Of a DNA stretch of 64,000 nt, positions 11,285 to 23,100 are shown piece after piece. The DNA comes from Hemileia vastatrix (lineage: Eukaryota; Basidiomycota; Pucciniomycetes; Pucciniales; Zaghouaniaceae), in contig JASXTE010000014.1 in assembly GCA_030280995.1 (NCBI GenBank), positions 19,847,650-19,911,649 on the forward strand, read 5' to 3'. Numbering within the stretch: the stretch's first letter is position 1; the number at the start of each line of letters is the position of its first letter. The notes under the pieces were generated by a model that worked only from the letters and a program-made list of their open reading frames with translations, had not been told where the DNA came from and did no database searches. Position numbers and translations under genes: made by a program.

Positions 11285-11719
11285 TGTTTGTTTTTATTTT
11301 TATTTTTTTGTTTCAAATTTCTTTTCAAGGACAGTTTTAGTATTTGATTTCTTTTTCAAAAAAAAATTTGGATTAATTTTTATCAATAAATTTCTTAAGG
11401 TTGAATAAACTAACTGAATTTTGTGAGTTTTATTTTTTTGCCATTTTTTTGGGGGGGTGGTTTTTGACACAAATATTTTTTGTTTAGAGAAAAAAATTTA
11501 TATTTCATCAGAATCACCTCTTAATTCTCTATAATCATCCTCTTTATCATCTTTATCATGTTCTTTGAATTCAACTTCATTTCAATCATCATCCAAAAAA
11601 ACATCCAAAAAAATATTGATAAACAAAGTCAGCAGAATAAAAGAAATTTAAAAAAGAAAATTTATTTGGATTGTTTATTTGGCAATATATAAAATATTGT
11701 GTACTATAAAACTAAAGTG

Positions 11720-12633
11720 GTTAAAAAAAATTCATATCCAAATTAGTTACCAGAAGATTTAGAATATTTAACCAAATTAGGAGATGATGAAATTAAAGCA
11801 GTTATCATTAATTCTTTTAAAACTCAGTTTATTTATGAAAATCATTCTTTTAATGGTTCAAAAGATGAATCCTATAATCAACTATCCAATTTCATAATAA
11901 CACTATATCAAATGGCTTTGGTTTTCTTACCAATAAGGAATATAAATTTTTTGGGTGATATTATGATTGGATTTGGTTGGAGACCAGGATTTGTTATTGG
12001 TATGTCTGATAATATATGTTTCATTCATAAAATCATGTCACTCATTTTACTGCCATAGGCATCTATTCTTTACATAAAAAATCATCTAAATCTGAAAAAG
12101 ATGACAATTTTTTCTTATGGGACACCTTACCTTCATTTAATACTTTTCTTGCTCTTTGCCTCAAAAAACTCTGCAATAAAGCTTTTGAAAAGAATCATCA
12201 ACTTGCTACCAAAGTTTGAATACCAAATTGGTGTGACCCTGAATGGGAAGATATTAGTAGCCAATATCTTTTATTTTTAAATGTTATTATTACTCATTCA
12301 GGATTCCACAATAAGATCCATATCAATATGAGTGAATCCAATTATCTTACTTTTCAAATTTTCTCATATATCAATCTGATAAATGGCCAACCAATACCAT
12401 CTCCAGCTAAAATCAAGGGACATGGCTTATATTTTACAGATCATCAGTGCATGATTGATTTTGGTTTGGGAAATGGTGTGATCAAAACAATTTGGAACTC
12501 TTCTCAGGATCATCACCAAATGATCAAAGCTCCACCTGGCATGGAATCTTGTCAAGAGTTCACACATTTTGGATGTTCATTTCAAATCAGTCAAAAATTA
12601 ATCCACCAAATAAAAAAGTTAAAAAAACAAATG
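11720..12633 (+). pseudogene. Tet-like 2OG-Fe(II) oxygenase, decayed
   Basis: Pieces in changing frames resemble the Tet-like 2OG-Fe(II) oxygenase family that is abundant in rusts and other basidiomycetes. From about 11735 one frame gives a helical N-terminal part ending in IMIGFGWRPGFVIGM. From 12328 to 12633 an open frame gives GHGLYFTDHQCMIDFGLGNG, IWNSSQDHHQM and FGCSFQISQKL, the last strands of the double-stranded beta-helix. Family members bind iron through HxD and a distal His and oxidise 5-methylcytosine or related substrates. Here the HxD position appears to read HIN, so iron binding is probably lost. Several frameshifts and stops lie between 12050 and 12330. Assignment is by remembered family pattern only. 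Confidence 0.55.
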
Positions 12634-12969
12634 TAAATCAAACAAAAATAAAAAAATTTAAGTAGATCAAAAAATTATGGGGATGAGGAGAGTCATCAAA
12701 TGTTTTTTATTTTTCATAATTTTTTTATAAATAACTCTTATATTTCAAATTTATAAACTAAATGAATGGCCCAATGACCTTGTGTTATATAAATGGTAAT
12801 CATGATAACATTTATTTGTCTCATTAGGTTCCTCTGGCCTACACTTGTGGAAAGTCCCAAGCATTTTTTTCTAGATTTTATCTGCATTTTGGCTAAAGGG
12901 ATTTTCATTACTCTAAAACTAGGGAAATTGATATATATTAGTTTTTTATATATTAATTTATGTAATTAT

Positions 12970-13345
12970 ATTAAATTTTGGCAATTCCCACCCCTTACTT
13001 CAATAAAATGCAGGTGGGGTATTGCCAAATTTTCAAATCTGACATTTAAAGTTTTTGACTTGTAAAAGTTTTTGGTGATACCCACCCCTTACTTCAAAAA
13101 AATGCAGGGGGGGGGAGGTGTTGCCAAAATTTCTTATAAGACTTGCAAAATTCTTGACTTGAAAGAATTTTGGTGATACCCATAAAATGCAGGGGGTAGT
13201 AATGCCAAATTTTTATATAAGACTTTCAAGATTTTTGACTTGAAGGAATTTTAGTGATACCCACCCCTTACTTCAAAAATATGTATGGGGGGTGGGGGTG
13301 GGGGGGGAGTTGGAAAATTTTCAAATGAGACTTGAAAATTTTATT
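12970..13345. repeat. Minisatellite, about four units of 80-100 bp
   Basis: Units begin near 12974, 13069, 13168 and 13249. Each has a TTTTGGTGATACCCACCCC-like start, a CTTACTTCA box, an ATGCAGG-type G-rich box and GACTTG. The C-rich and G-rich boxes within a unit are complementary, so each unit can form a small hairpin. No coding. Confidence 0.75.
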
Positions 13346-13537
13346 TAAAAAAAGAATTTTTTAAAATTAAAATACAAAAACTTCAACTAATGATGGATAG
13401 AGTAATGAAATACAGGAAATTATTGTAAAATTTTATGTACAAATAATTATGAGTAGTTGAAGTATGAAAAAAATAAAACAATCTTTTCATTAAAAAATAT
13501 CATTAGACATTCAATTTCCTCATAAGATTTATTGGCT

Positions 13538-14690
13538 TTAACACATTCCATTAAAAAAAAATTTCTTTGAATTTTCTTTGAGATCATGCTTAAATTTCAT
13601 CAGTTCCATTAATTTTTGATGCTCAAATGGTTTCTCCTCTTTCTTTGATTTTTCAATACTACAAGTTAGCTCAAATCTCCTCTCCTCCAAGTCTTGTGCC
13701 CTATCATCCCTCCTTAAAGAGAGCTTGTATTTTTTCTTTTCAAACTTTAGAGTCTCTTTAGCAACTTCCACTTGTTCTAGAGTGATAAGAAATATTAACA
13801 AAAAGTAGATGAAAAGCAAAGTAAAGTATTAAAAGGTATGGTATCACTTACAAGCATCATGTTTCTCCAAAAATTCTTTGATAGAAGAAAAAGGGGTTTG
13901 AGATGAAGTATTACTTTTTCTTCTTCTTTAAGAGTGGAAATTTAGAATACTTGAAGCCCTTTGCTTTTTTTTTCAAGGTCACATATTCCTCCTCATCATT
14001 GTTGCTGGATTCAGACTCAGTTGATTGTGGCTCCTGTGGTTGTTTTTCAGCCGTTTTAGAAATAAGAAAATGTAAATAATAAAAAAAGAATTGGTAAGAT
14101 AAAAGAAAAAAAAGTTATACTTGAGTTAGATTGGGTTGGTTTAAATTTCCTTAAGGATTTATTGAAAAGATATCTTGATTTGTGGAAGTGAAATGAGGGG
14201 AGGCTTGATAAGAAGAAGAAGGAAAAAGATTTCTTTCAAAATCATGTTTGGAGATATCATCTTCTCCATCCAAGATTTTTGCAGGATTAAAATCAGCTTG
14301 CTCTCCAAAAATAGAATCCTTCTCTTTAAAGTAAGGACATAAAGATTCAATTTTATCATCTATGTATTTTATGCCCTTACTGATTTCAATTTCAGCAATA
14401 CCAAAACCAGTGGAAGATAAAAGAGTCTTTACCTTCTTGTATTTGGTTTGGTAATGCTTGAAACATTCAAACATCTGTTTAGGTAAAAGATCAATCCTTC
14501 CCTTTGTCTTATTTCATAATTCATTGGCCATTAGAGGATATCCATTGATGTTTGATGCAGGGGGCCATTGTACTTTATTTGCATTCTCAGTACCAAAACC
14601 AGAATCATAGTTAGATTAAGTTTTCTGCCAGTTGATAAGAATGAGATGATCATCTTTTTTTAATTGAACGGTTTTTGATTTCTTGTCTGA
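13538..14690 (-). pseudogene. Myb/SANT-like transposon-associated protein, decayed
   Basis: Minus-strand pieces read in order. The first is a Myb/SANT-like (Myb_DNA-bind_3 type) domain with LILINWQKT, then QTKYKKVKTLLSSTGFGIAE and CPYFKEKDSIFG, at about 14690-14151. An acidic Ser/Glu linker ending in a Lys run follows at about 14060-13920. The last piece is a coiled-coil tail with KETLKFEKKKYKLSLRRDD, ending at the stop at 13538. Gaps between the pieces have intron-like edges. Stops at the codons after WQKT and before NKTKGR, where the family would have sense codons, show decay. Such proteins act as DNA-binding partners of Harbinger-type transposases. I cannot say which element here it served. 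Confidence 0.6.
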
Positions 14691-14905
14691 GTGTGGGAAA
14701 GAGGGAGTAATTGGATTTGAAGAACTGGGGGAAGGCTGCCTTTGAAAATATCTATGATGACAGGGTATGTTAAGATAATTGAAGATGAAAAGGAGCAAAA
14801 ACAAGCAGATGAGATAGCATGGTGTTCTGAATGGAGAGAATAGATAGGATGAGATGAGAATGGGAGCGCACAGCAAGGTAGAAAGCATATCCAGAGAGTT
14901 GTCAA

Positions 14906-15735
14906 AGATGGTTGGTTGGTTATGAATGAAAGTAGGCCAAGATGTGGTTATGACAGAGGAAGTTGTCCGATATGTGGTTATGAGAAATTGAGTGGAAAAA
15001 TGTTGAATAAGAGGTCATCAACTTTGACACATAAAATGTCTAATAACCCAATTACTAGCAAAAATAATTGCGGAAGATAATTGGGGTATAAGTATTTTTA
15101 TCTTCAATTAAATTAATTGTAGATCAGTCAACTTTGATACCCCCTATTATATTATTATCTTCAAAACCATTGTAAAAATCATCCCTATTTACTATACAAG
15201 CTGACATATAAGATAAGGGAATCTACCACCATGTCTGTAAGTTGGGTTGGTATGCATACTTTACCGATAATTAAGGGTATATTCATTCACCATTGCATTA
15301 TCACCCCTCATTAACTATTCATTTCTGTAAATATTGGGTAAAAGTAAGTATATATACTTATAGATACTTGCTTTGTGTCATTAAGTCACCCCCCTGTCTG
15401 CCAATTATTTTTGATTTCCTATCCCACTTTCTGATCACTTACTTGCCTCCTTCCCGGCTCCTCATTTTTTTAAATTTTCATTCCAAGCCACTTTACTCAC
15501 TATTAAACCCAAATATCACTTATATATACTTCATTACACTACTGGAAATTCAACACAAACATACACTACAAAAATTTCAAGCAATCCAAGGAAAAAACAA
15601 TCTCCAAACTGGAATTCCCAGGAAGAAGAACAACTTTCTATTTCTTGGATATCTATTAGCAAACAAACTGAATTTTCTACATCACATTCAGGGGAAACCT
15701 TCTATAAGAAATTCAAAGTACACTTTAATGCTCAT
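14906..15735. other. Intergenic between two divergent Myb-type pseudogenes
   Basis: No convincing gene. An open frame at 15293-15775 (plus) lacks family similarity over most of its length; only its last part may belong to the first exon of the downstream Myb-type gene. CAACTTTGA(C/T)A occurs twice, near 15018 and 15129. Confidence 0.4.
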
Positions 15736-16660
15736 AGTAAACTTCACTACTGAGATTTTGAACAGATTAAAATAAGGTCCATATTAAACATTTTTTATAT
15801 TTAATATTTAATCATACAACTCAAAAATGATTAATTATTCTTCTATCCCACTTTTAGATGGCAAGCTTTGAACTCTTCAACACTTAAGTTTAGTGCAATA
15901 TATCATGGTATTGAAAGGAATCTACCAAGCGGAACAAGTCCCAGTGATTGGCTTTGAAGTGTGCTTTCTCTTTATCAAGATCAGTGTAAAACAACTTTTA
16001 AAATTTTATTAGCATGGTAGAAGCTCCAGTCTGCTCCAAAATGGCAAATGGAACATACCCAACCCCTATCTTCTAGAAACTCTCCAATAGATAGTTTTTC
16101 AAGTGCACAAAGAGCTACACCTATGGACAGTTTTTCAAGTGACCTAAGCAATCAATTTGACTCCAGAAGCTGTCCTGCCTCACCCTCTCCAAAATATTCC
16201 AACCACCCACTTCTCCAAAAAGAAGCCAAAAAATGTCAACTTGCTGATTTATCTGAAGGGAAAAAAGATGAAGGCTTTTCACATTACAATGATGCAGCTG
16301 AAAAATGCATTAAGTCCATTCTTGAAAGCAATGAAATATCAGCAAAAAATCAATTTATCAGAAAAGAAACTTGCTATATCTCAAAATCAACTCAAACTCA
16401 CCAAAGAGCAAATAATCATATAAAAAGAAAGGCTTCATCTTGATGAAAGAAAATGGGACCTTGAAGAAACAAAGACAAAGATAAATCAGAAAAACATTAG
16501 AATAAACTTACAAAAATCAGACTGTGATATGCAAATCAGTGAGATTCAGCAGCTCTTAATGTTGAAGAATGATAACTTTTGTGATGATGATGATCTAGAT
16601 ATATTAAATAAAATGAAAGATGGTTTAAAAAAGCGGTGGTTGAATGGTGACAGCTCTTAA
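15736..16660 (+). pseudogene. Harbinger ORF2-type Myb/NAM-like protein, decayed
   Basis: The pattern is that of the second protein of plant-type PIF/Harbinger elements, a Myb/SANT domain with a NAM-associated C-terminus that helps the transposase bind ends. A Trp-rich start is split by an intron (about 15776-15858; acceptor TCCCACTTTTAG), giving KIR then WQALNSSTLKFSA after splicing. NLPSGTSPSDWL and APKWQ follow, then the NAM-type LLQKEAKKCQLADL box (about 16212-16253) and a long Lys/Glu coiled coil with LSEKKLAISQNQLKLTKE. It ends KRWLNGDSS at 16660. At least two in-frame stops and several frame changes are present. It faces the transposase at 29245-30533 across the palindrome, so both could come from one element. 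Confidence 0.6.
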
Positions 16661-16689
16661 GTTGGTTATTTTTTAATCTTTACATGACC

Positions 16690-17284
16690 TGAAATAAAAT
16701 ATTAGTATAATGAATAAAGCATAATAAAATAATACCTATATTATAGAAGAATTGAAAATTGCTATACTTCACATTTATACAAAAAAATTGATTAGCTTAA
16801 ATGTGGAATTTTTTAAAAATTATTGAAAAAAATAAATAAAATTGATTGAGAGAAAATTGCGCATACCTGTTCATTTAAATGGCCACCTCTTTAAACTTGT
16901 CATTAGAAATCTTATAATTATGAAGCCTTATTTATAAAAACACATAAAAATTTAAATTAATAAAAAAGAAATAATATATAAAATTGCAAAGAATATAGTT
17001 CATTTTACATTGCAGAAGTGTGAGAGAAGGAAAGGCGCAAAGATATAGTGTCTAATTGGTTACATTGTAGAAGTGTGAGTGAAGGAAAAGTGTAAAGATA
17101 TAGTGTATAATTGGTTACATTTCAGAAGTGTGAGTAAATGAAAAAGGCACAAAAGGCCCTTCTTATATATTAGAGAGCAGTCCTACTTTCACCAACTTCA
17201 GGACACTCACCCGTTTAGCTACAACTCCTGTGGCAAATATGACTCATCCCCAATATAATGATGGGAAAATGAATGGGAGATAAT
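16690..17284 (+). repeat. Left arm, outer part, of the 1-kb Harbinger palindrome
   Basis: About 595 bp whose reverse complement recurs with high similarity at about 28600-29175. Landmarks include ATTGCGCATACCTG and three spaced boxes containing AGAAGTGTGAG. It ends at ATAAT (17280-17284), which is repeated at 27859-27863, so the arm continues at 27864 once the inserted LTR is removed. No gene lies in it. Confidence 0.85.
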
Positions 17285-17526
17285 TATCAGCAGGTCTTCT
17301 AGAAGAAGTATGAGAAGAGGGAGGAATGAATGGGGAGAAAAGGAAAATGGAGAAAAAAGTTTAGAATAGTAATTAAGAACTAGAATATCCTTGAGTTAAT
17401 AGAGGGGATACAACAACACTTGTTGAGAAATGACACAATAATAGATTTAATTGATATTAATATGTTATACTTCAATGTGGGGCAATCAATTATTATTTTT
17501 AATAGACTTATGGAAACCTTATTATT
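17285..17526 (-). repeat. Solo LTR X, left fragment (3' end of LTR)
   Basis: Minus-strand LTR end. The rim with CTTCTAGAAGAAG matches the end of the other LTRs (TTCTTCTAGA...GACA) in reverse. It is bounded on the left by the target duplication ATAAT and cut on the right by the insertion of gypsy element A. Confidence 0.8.
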
Positions 17527-18754
17527 TGTCAGCCAGGCTGTCCCAGGAGCCCAGTAAATAAACATACAATTTATTGGAATTAAATAAAGACATAATAATT
17601 GCATAGTATGCATTTAACATTAATATTATATTACATAATAAATTTATATAAATATTTTATTTATATAAATAAAGTAAATATTATTTTAATTTTATTATAA
17701 GATAATTTAAAAGCATTTAATTATATATAATACATAACAAAGGGCGCATTGTTTATTTAATAATTATAAATTAATTAATTAAAAACTTATAAGATAATTA
17801 TATTTAAGTTTTTATCTTATATTGTAATTACTTTAATTAATTAAATTTAATTATTAAAATATACTTTTTCATATACTATTATCCATGGTTATTGCCGCTG
17901 TTTTTTGGACCCTTAATTGTGTCAATAAAAAATTAAATAAATTATAATACTTATTTTATAAAATAGTATTAAAATTCTCAACTTAATTTAGTAATAAATT
18001 AATTACTTGTTTCATTTAAATTAATTATTTAATTACATAGTTGGAACAATCAATTAATTTCTTTATACTAAATTAAAATGGATTACATATTTTGTTGCGT
18101 CAAAATATTTTTACTTGTTTCACTTAAAAACCCTTAAAGCATACTGTACCATCTGTTTTGAATTATTTTTTCTCATAGTTCTTATATCTCAGGCTTGTTT
18201 AGTTAATCACTATTTTTACTTACTGATTTGGGAATTTGGTGTGGGAAAATTTGGTTCTTATTTGGGGTTTTAATTATTTGTTTCATATTTTTCTCTAAAT
18301 TGTTATGTTTCACTTATTCTTTTATTTTCTTGTTTCATCTTATTATGACTCTTGTATTTACAAATTTAGTGGTGCTTCAGAGGACCCATTGCCTATAAAA
18401 AGGCCTTGGATAATCCCCTGTAGCCTCATCACTTACTACTCAAACGTATTTTTTAATTACACTATAAAATTCATTTTATTTACACCTATTTAAACTGTGC
18501 TTCTGCCTATTTAAGTAATAAAATAAAATATTAAAGGTTGTGATAAGAATAATTTAGTATTAATAGTTGATAATTGAACAGAGAGAATAAAACAGTACTT
18601 ACTTTATTAACCACATTGATCCCCGTCCATTTTTATTAAAAGTCTTAAAATTTTTATTATTAAAATTATATATTTCTTTATTTCATTTCCTTTTTATTTC
18701 CCCTTCTACCTTTTTTCCAATTACCTTTTCCACCTTCTTCTAGATGACCGGACA
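17527..18754 (+). repeat. 5' LTR of gypsy A
   Basis: Begins TGTCAGCCAGGCTGTCCC and ends in GACCGGACA; 1228 bp. It carries a TATA box, TATAAAAAGG, at 18394. Its last third differs from the LTRs of elements B and C, so it belongs to a separate LTR subfamily. Confidence 0.9.
18394..18403 (+). promoter_or_regulatory. TATA box of gypsy A LTR
   Basis: TATAAAAAGG, preceded by a conserved GCTTCAGAGGACCC block and followed by CCTTGGATAATCCCC. The same arrangement is found at 26519, 49318 and 59014 in other LTRs. It is the likely start-site element for the genomic RNA. Confidence 0.6.
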
Positions 18755-19456
18755 ATATTTGGGGACCCTTTCGTATAATCGACAATCTACTTTTACGACT
18801 TTTTTGGACGAACTTCATAACGCACGGACCACCTTGCGCAAAAAGTAGAACTTTTTCCGCGAACGTGAATCAAACCGGGGATCTAACTTTTAGGTTTATG
18901 TATTCTTAAAAGTTATATATTTTTGTGGGTGATTTAACAATCACCACTGTAAGTCAACCTTTTCTCCTATCAACTCTTATACTAGATTTTTACTGCAATA
19001 ACAGTGATTGTGGCCTTGTGCTGAGTCACTGAGTGTAAGTGTTCATTTATTATATATATTTTTTTTTCTAGTTGACCATTATAGAGTGTTTAATTCCTCT
19101 TAGTCCTAGAAGAAATTAACATTATTATTAATAAAAATTAAATTATTAAATTAATTTTTTTTATTATTAATTTTTGTTTAATTTTGGTTGACTTAAATAG
19201 TACTTTGTACTTAGTCCCATATATTGCCATATTTAATTTTGGTAATTTAATTAATTGGTTGAAATTAACTTAATTGTTTATTCCCAATTTTCCTTTGCAT
19301 TCCATATTATTAATTATTTTTTATAAATATTACTTTATATTAAAAAAAATTTTTTTTTATATAATTTAATTAATAAAAAAAATTTTTTTAATATTTTGAG
19401 TAAATTATTAACTGAATTTTATTTTTTTTAAGAAATTAATTAATCTTCCCACTATT
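18755..19456 (+). other. Leader of gypsy A with conserved intron candidate
   Basis: Untranslated leader between LTR and first ATG. The first 150 bp are unusually rich in CpG and contain CGCACGGACCACC, conserved in B and C. A GTAAGT donor at 18949 and a T-rich acceptor ending CTAG at 19071 bound a 123-nt candidate intron that is also present in B and C. The primer-binding site is not certain; TGGGGACCCTTTCG begins six bases after the LTR. Confidence 0.55.
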
Positions 19457-20138
19457 ATGTCCAACAAATTGGCTGAGAGTATGGATAACATGCAAATGGA
19501 TGAAGTTGAAATTGATTATGATGCTGATACTGTGAGTTCTTCTAAAGTTGCACATAAAAAATCTTATGCTAACAAGAAAAACTCACATAATTCAGGATGT
19601 GGAAATGACAGGAGAAGTAAACAAATCAAACCCCCTTCCCCCAGCACAACAGATGGAAGTAAAACCTCCAGTACCTCAAGAAGGTCTTCCAAAAGGCTTC
19701 AAAATAAAAAAACTTCCTCTTTCCCAGAAAATCAGCAATCTGTCCAGTCACATCAAAGAACTGAAGACAGAAAACATGAAATACAAGGCAAAAGTAGACA
19801 CCTTGTGGGATCAAATTCAGGAACTCAGGACCCAAAATCAGGCCCAGGCCCCTCCTCAGTTGCCTCCCAGTCAGCCTCAGTTTCAGGCTCAACCTTCGCA
19901 GCCCCCCAGCTCCTTCACCCAAAATCAAAGTACTCTGGAAGTAGAGCAATGGAAATGGGATTATCTAATGAGTCACTACCAGCAGAATGTGCAACATCCT
20001 CCTCATCATCAGCCTGGCCCATCCAGAACACCCAATTTCCATCATCTTCCTTATCCTTACCAACAAGGCAGAAGAAAGAAGGCCCAAGCCCAATCCCAAA
20101 ATCAATCTCAGTGGAAGTTTCTTCCTCTGCCATGGTAG
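19457..20138 (+). CDS. Gypsy A ORF1, two exons, overlapping Gag-Pol frame
   Basis: Exon 1 is 19457-19531 (25 codons, acidic, with MDEVEIDYDAD). A 64-nt intron (19532-19595) has donor GTGAGT, branch site CTAAC at 19569 and acceptor TTCAG. Exon 2 is 19596-20138, in the +1 frame relative to Gag-Pol, and ends LPLPW then TAG; the total is 205 residues. Exon 2 holds LPKGFKIKKLPL, a coiled coil (ISNLSSHIKELKTENMKYKA), a Pro/Gln-rich region and a basic GRRKKAQAQ patch. Between A and B about half of the changed codons in exon 2 are silent in this frame, while in the Gag-Pol frame the same changes hit first positions. ORF1 is intact in A although the rest of the element is dead. Its role is unknown; a nucleocapsid-like or assembly protein would fit. 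Confidence 0.65.
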
Positions 20139-23100
20139 GTAATTTGGTTGATAATCACTTGGGAATGTTTTCTAATAAGTCTTCTTCTGCAGGTAATATT
20201 ATTGAGAATGTTGAAAGAACAGTTAAACCTGTTAAAAGACAGCTTCCTGTAACTAGTAGCCCTAATAATTTAATTAGCAAATTATCATTTGATGAATCTT
20301 TACATTTGACTTCTACTTCTTTAATTAATCCTTCTCTTGCAATTAAGAATGATTCTGTTTCCCCTGAAGTCTATACCTTAATTGAAAAAACTTCTGAAGA
20401 AATATTGAAAGATACCCTTGATTTTAATGTTGTGAAAGACAAACATTTGAGAGATGTGTTAATCCATGAGAATGATAGATTAAACAATTTTCACTTCCAA
20501 TGTAAAGTAAGTTCTTCTGTACAGGATACAGCTTATTTTAAAATCAAAGAAACCTTGAATATTTTTCTTAGCAAACAAAAACAAATAAGGAGTGACCATA
20601 GAGCTATCTCAGATAAAAATATCAATCTACATAAAACCTTGAGTGAATTGAAACCCCTTATTGAAGAAAATTATTCATTAAAAAGTGAAATAAAATCTCT
20701 ACAAAACGAGTTTAAAAAGCTAAAGAATGATTTTTATGCACTAAGTTCCAAACACACAGTTTCTGAGGACAGAAATGTTTTATCTCTTGCAAAAGTAAAT
20801 GACCAGATGTCTGAAATTCCAAGGATAAGAAACTATGTGTCTGACCTGCAGGAAAAATTTTCAACCTTAACCATCAATAATTATGGTATAAATGAGAATG
20901 CTGTCCATAAGCTGCATAAAAATAAAGAAAAAGAACCTGAGAAGAGTTCCTCCTTTCTTCCTCATATTTCAGCCATTAAACAAACTGAAAATGAGTCTGT
21001 AAAATCTTTTGCTACTAGCAAAAAATCTTGTGATGGTCATGCACCAGCTGTTTCTATAAGTAATGAAATTTCTGAACACCTGGATAAACTACAGGAATTA
21101 TTAATGATGAATAATTCAAACCAAAAAATGAACCATCCCAGTAGTCAGAAAAATTGGCCTAAGTTGGACCAATATCCTACCTTTGATTGTGATTCTTCTT
21201 CTGATTGGCAAAACTTTATCCAAAGAATTGGTAATTTAAAGAGATCTTATAAACTACCTGATGAGGAAATTGTTTCTAAGCTAATTTCTTTATTTTCCAA
21301 TGTAGCCTTGATGTGGTATGAATCTGTCCTTTTAGATAACAATCATTATACATGGAATGATTAGAAATCCTTGATTGAGAATCAGTTTGGTGGTTCAAAA
21401 TTCAGGTTATCTCAGCAAAGACTGTATGAGAATACTAGATATGTATCCTCCTCTGTTGAAAAGCCCATTGTTTTTCTTATGAAAGTAACAAAAATCCTAA
21501 GAGCAATTGATCCAAAGATGGATTATGATATTTGGAGAGATAAAATCTTGTATAAATTACCAAATTCTCTTAGAGATTTAATTGTAGCTAGAACTTAGCA
21601 TGTAAGGGAAAATTCTTCTTTCATTAATATCTGTAATGAGGTACTACTCAACCATAGATATGAACCAAAGAATTACCTTGGTAAATCTTATCATGATCAA
21701 AATAAACCTTCTACAAAGCTCCCAGAAAAATCTGGTAAACCCTCTGCCCCAGTTGCACCTAAAAAATATGCAACAAATACTTGTTATAAATGTAACAAAC
21801 CGTGGCAAAAGGGTCATGTTTGTGACAAGAAAGTTCATCTTGTTTAACAAAATGAAGACACTGATGAAGCTGAAATTGATGTCAATAATTCTTTTAGTGA
21901 CTGTGAAAGTAATATCTCCTATTGCAAAGACTCTGTTAAAGATGTTTTAATGTTAGAAAAGGATGTCCATTATTTAGATAATATATCTGAAGAATGTGTA
22001 TTGGATTTATCTTCAGTGGAAAATGCTGAAATAATTAAAGATATTACTAACAATTCTATAGCCATATCCCCCTTGAAAGCACCTGTTATCATTAATGGTA
22101 AAAATGTTGAAGTAGTTCTTGACTCTGGTGCTGGAGGAAGTGTAGTGTCTGAAAAGGCTTTAGCTTCAGTAGATAAGGATTATTTGAGTAAATTATTACC
22201 TATAACTTCTGAAAAATGGAGAGGGTATGGTTCTACCTTAATTCCTATTGGAAAAGATAAAACCTCTGTATTCTTCAAATATAATGGTGGTTTTGTCAGA
22301 GCTATTTGTGAATTTGTTGTCATGAAAAATGGTAATTTAAGCAATTGGTTTATTATGGGTAATGATATTTTAACCATGTTTGGTGTGAAATTGGACCCAG
22401 AAAATGATTGCTTCACCTTGGGATTGAATGGCAAAAGGAAATTCAAAATTTCCTCCTCTAAAAAACCTTCTGGGCATCTGTTAAAGTCTTGTAACTCACT
22501 AATCCAGTGTAAAGGCAGAACAAAAATTGAAATGGATGATTTATTAAATGAAATAAATACTGCTTCTTTTGGTGATCAGTTAACTATTGAACAAAAGGAT
22601 TCTATTATTGCCTCAATTACCTCTTTCCCTATGGCTTTTGCTCATGGTTCTCATGTCTTAGGAATTGTTCAGGAAGAAATGAAAATTACCTTATCCTGTA
22701 AATTGAGTGATATCCCTCCTAGTCTTAAGAAAAAACAATATCCTGCTTCTCCATAAAAAGAAAGGATATTGAAGATAATATTGCCACATTATTAAAAATG
22801 AATATCATTGAGAAAGTGGATGTCACCCCCAAATATTGTGTCATCTCCCCAGTCTTGATTTCTTATGAAAAAGAGAAGGCTAGATTATGTGGTGATTACA
22901 GAGCATTAAACACTTATACTGTTGATGATATTTATCCTTTACCCAGAATTAATTCAATACATGCTACCTTGCAAGGTGCAAAATTTATTAGTTGTCTGGA
23001 TGGTAATAAAGGATATCATCAAGTTCCAGTTGAGAAAAATTCTCAAAATTATTTGCTTATTGCTACTCATATGGGAATATATAAGTATTTTAGAATGCCA

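Noticed and set aside
15293..15735. 160-codon open frame as a gene
   Set aside because: No family similarity; the Myb-type gene uses another frame at its end and an intron follows.
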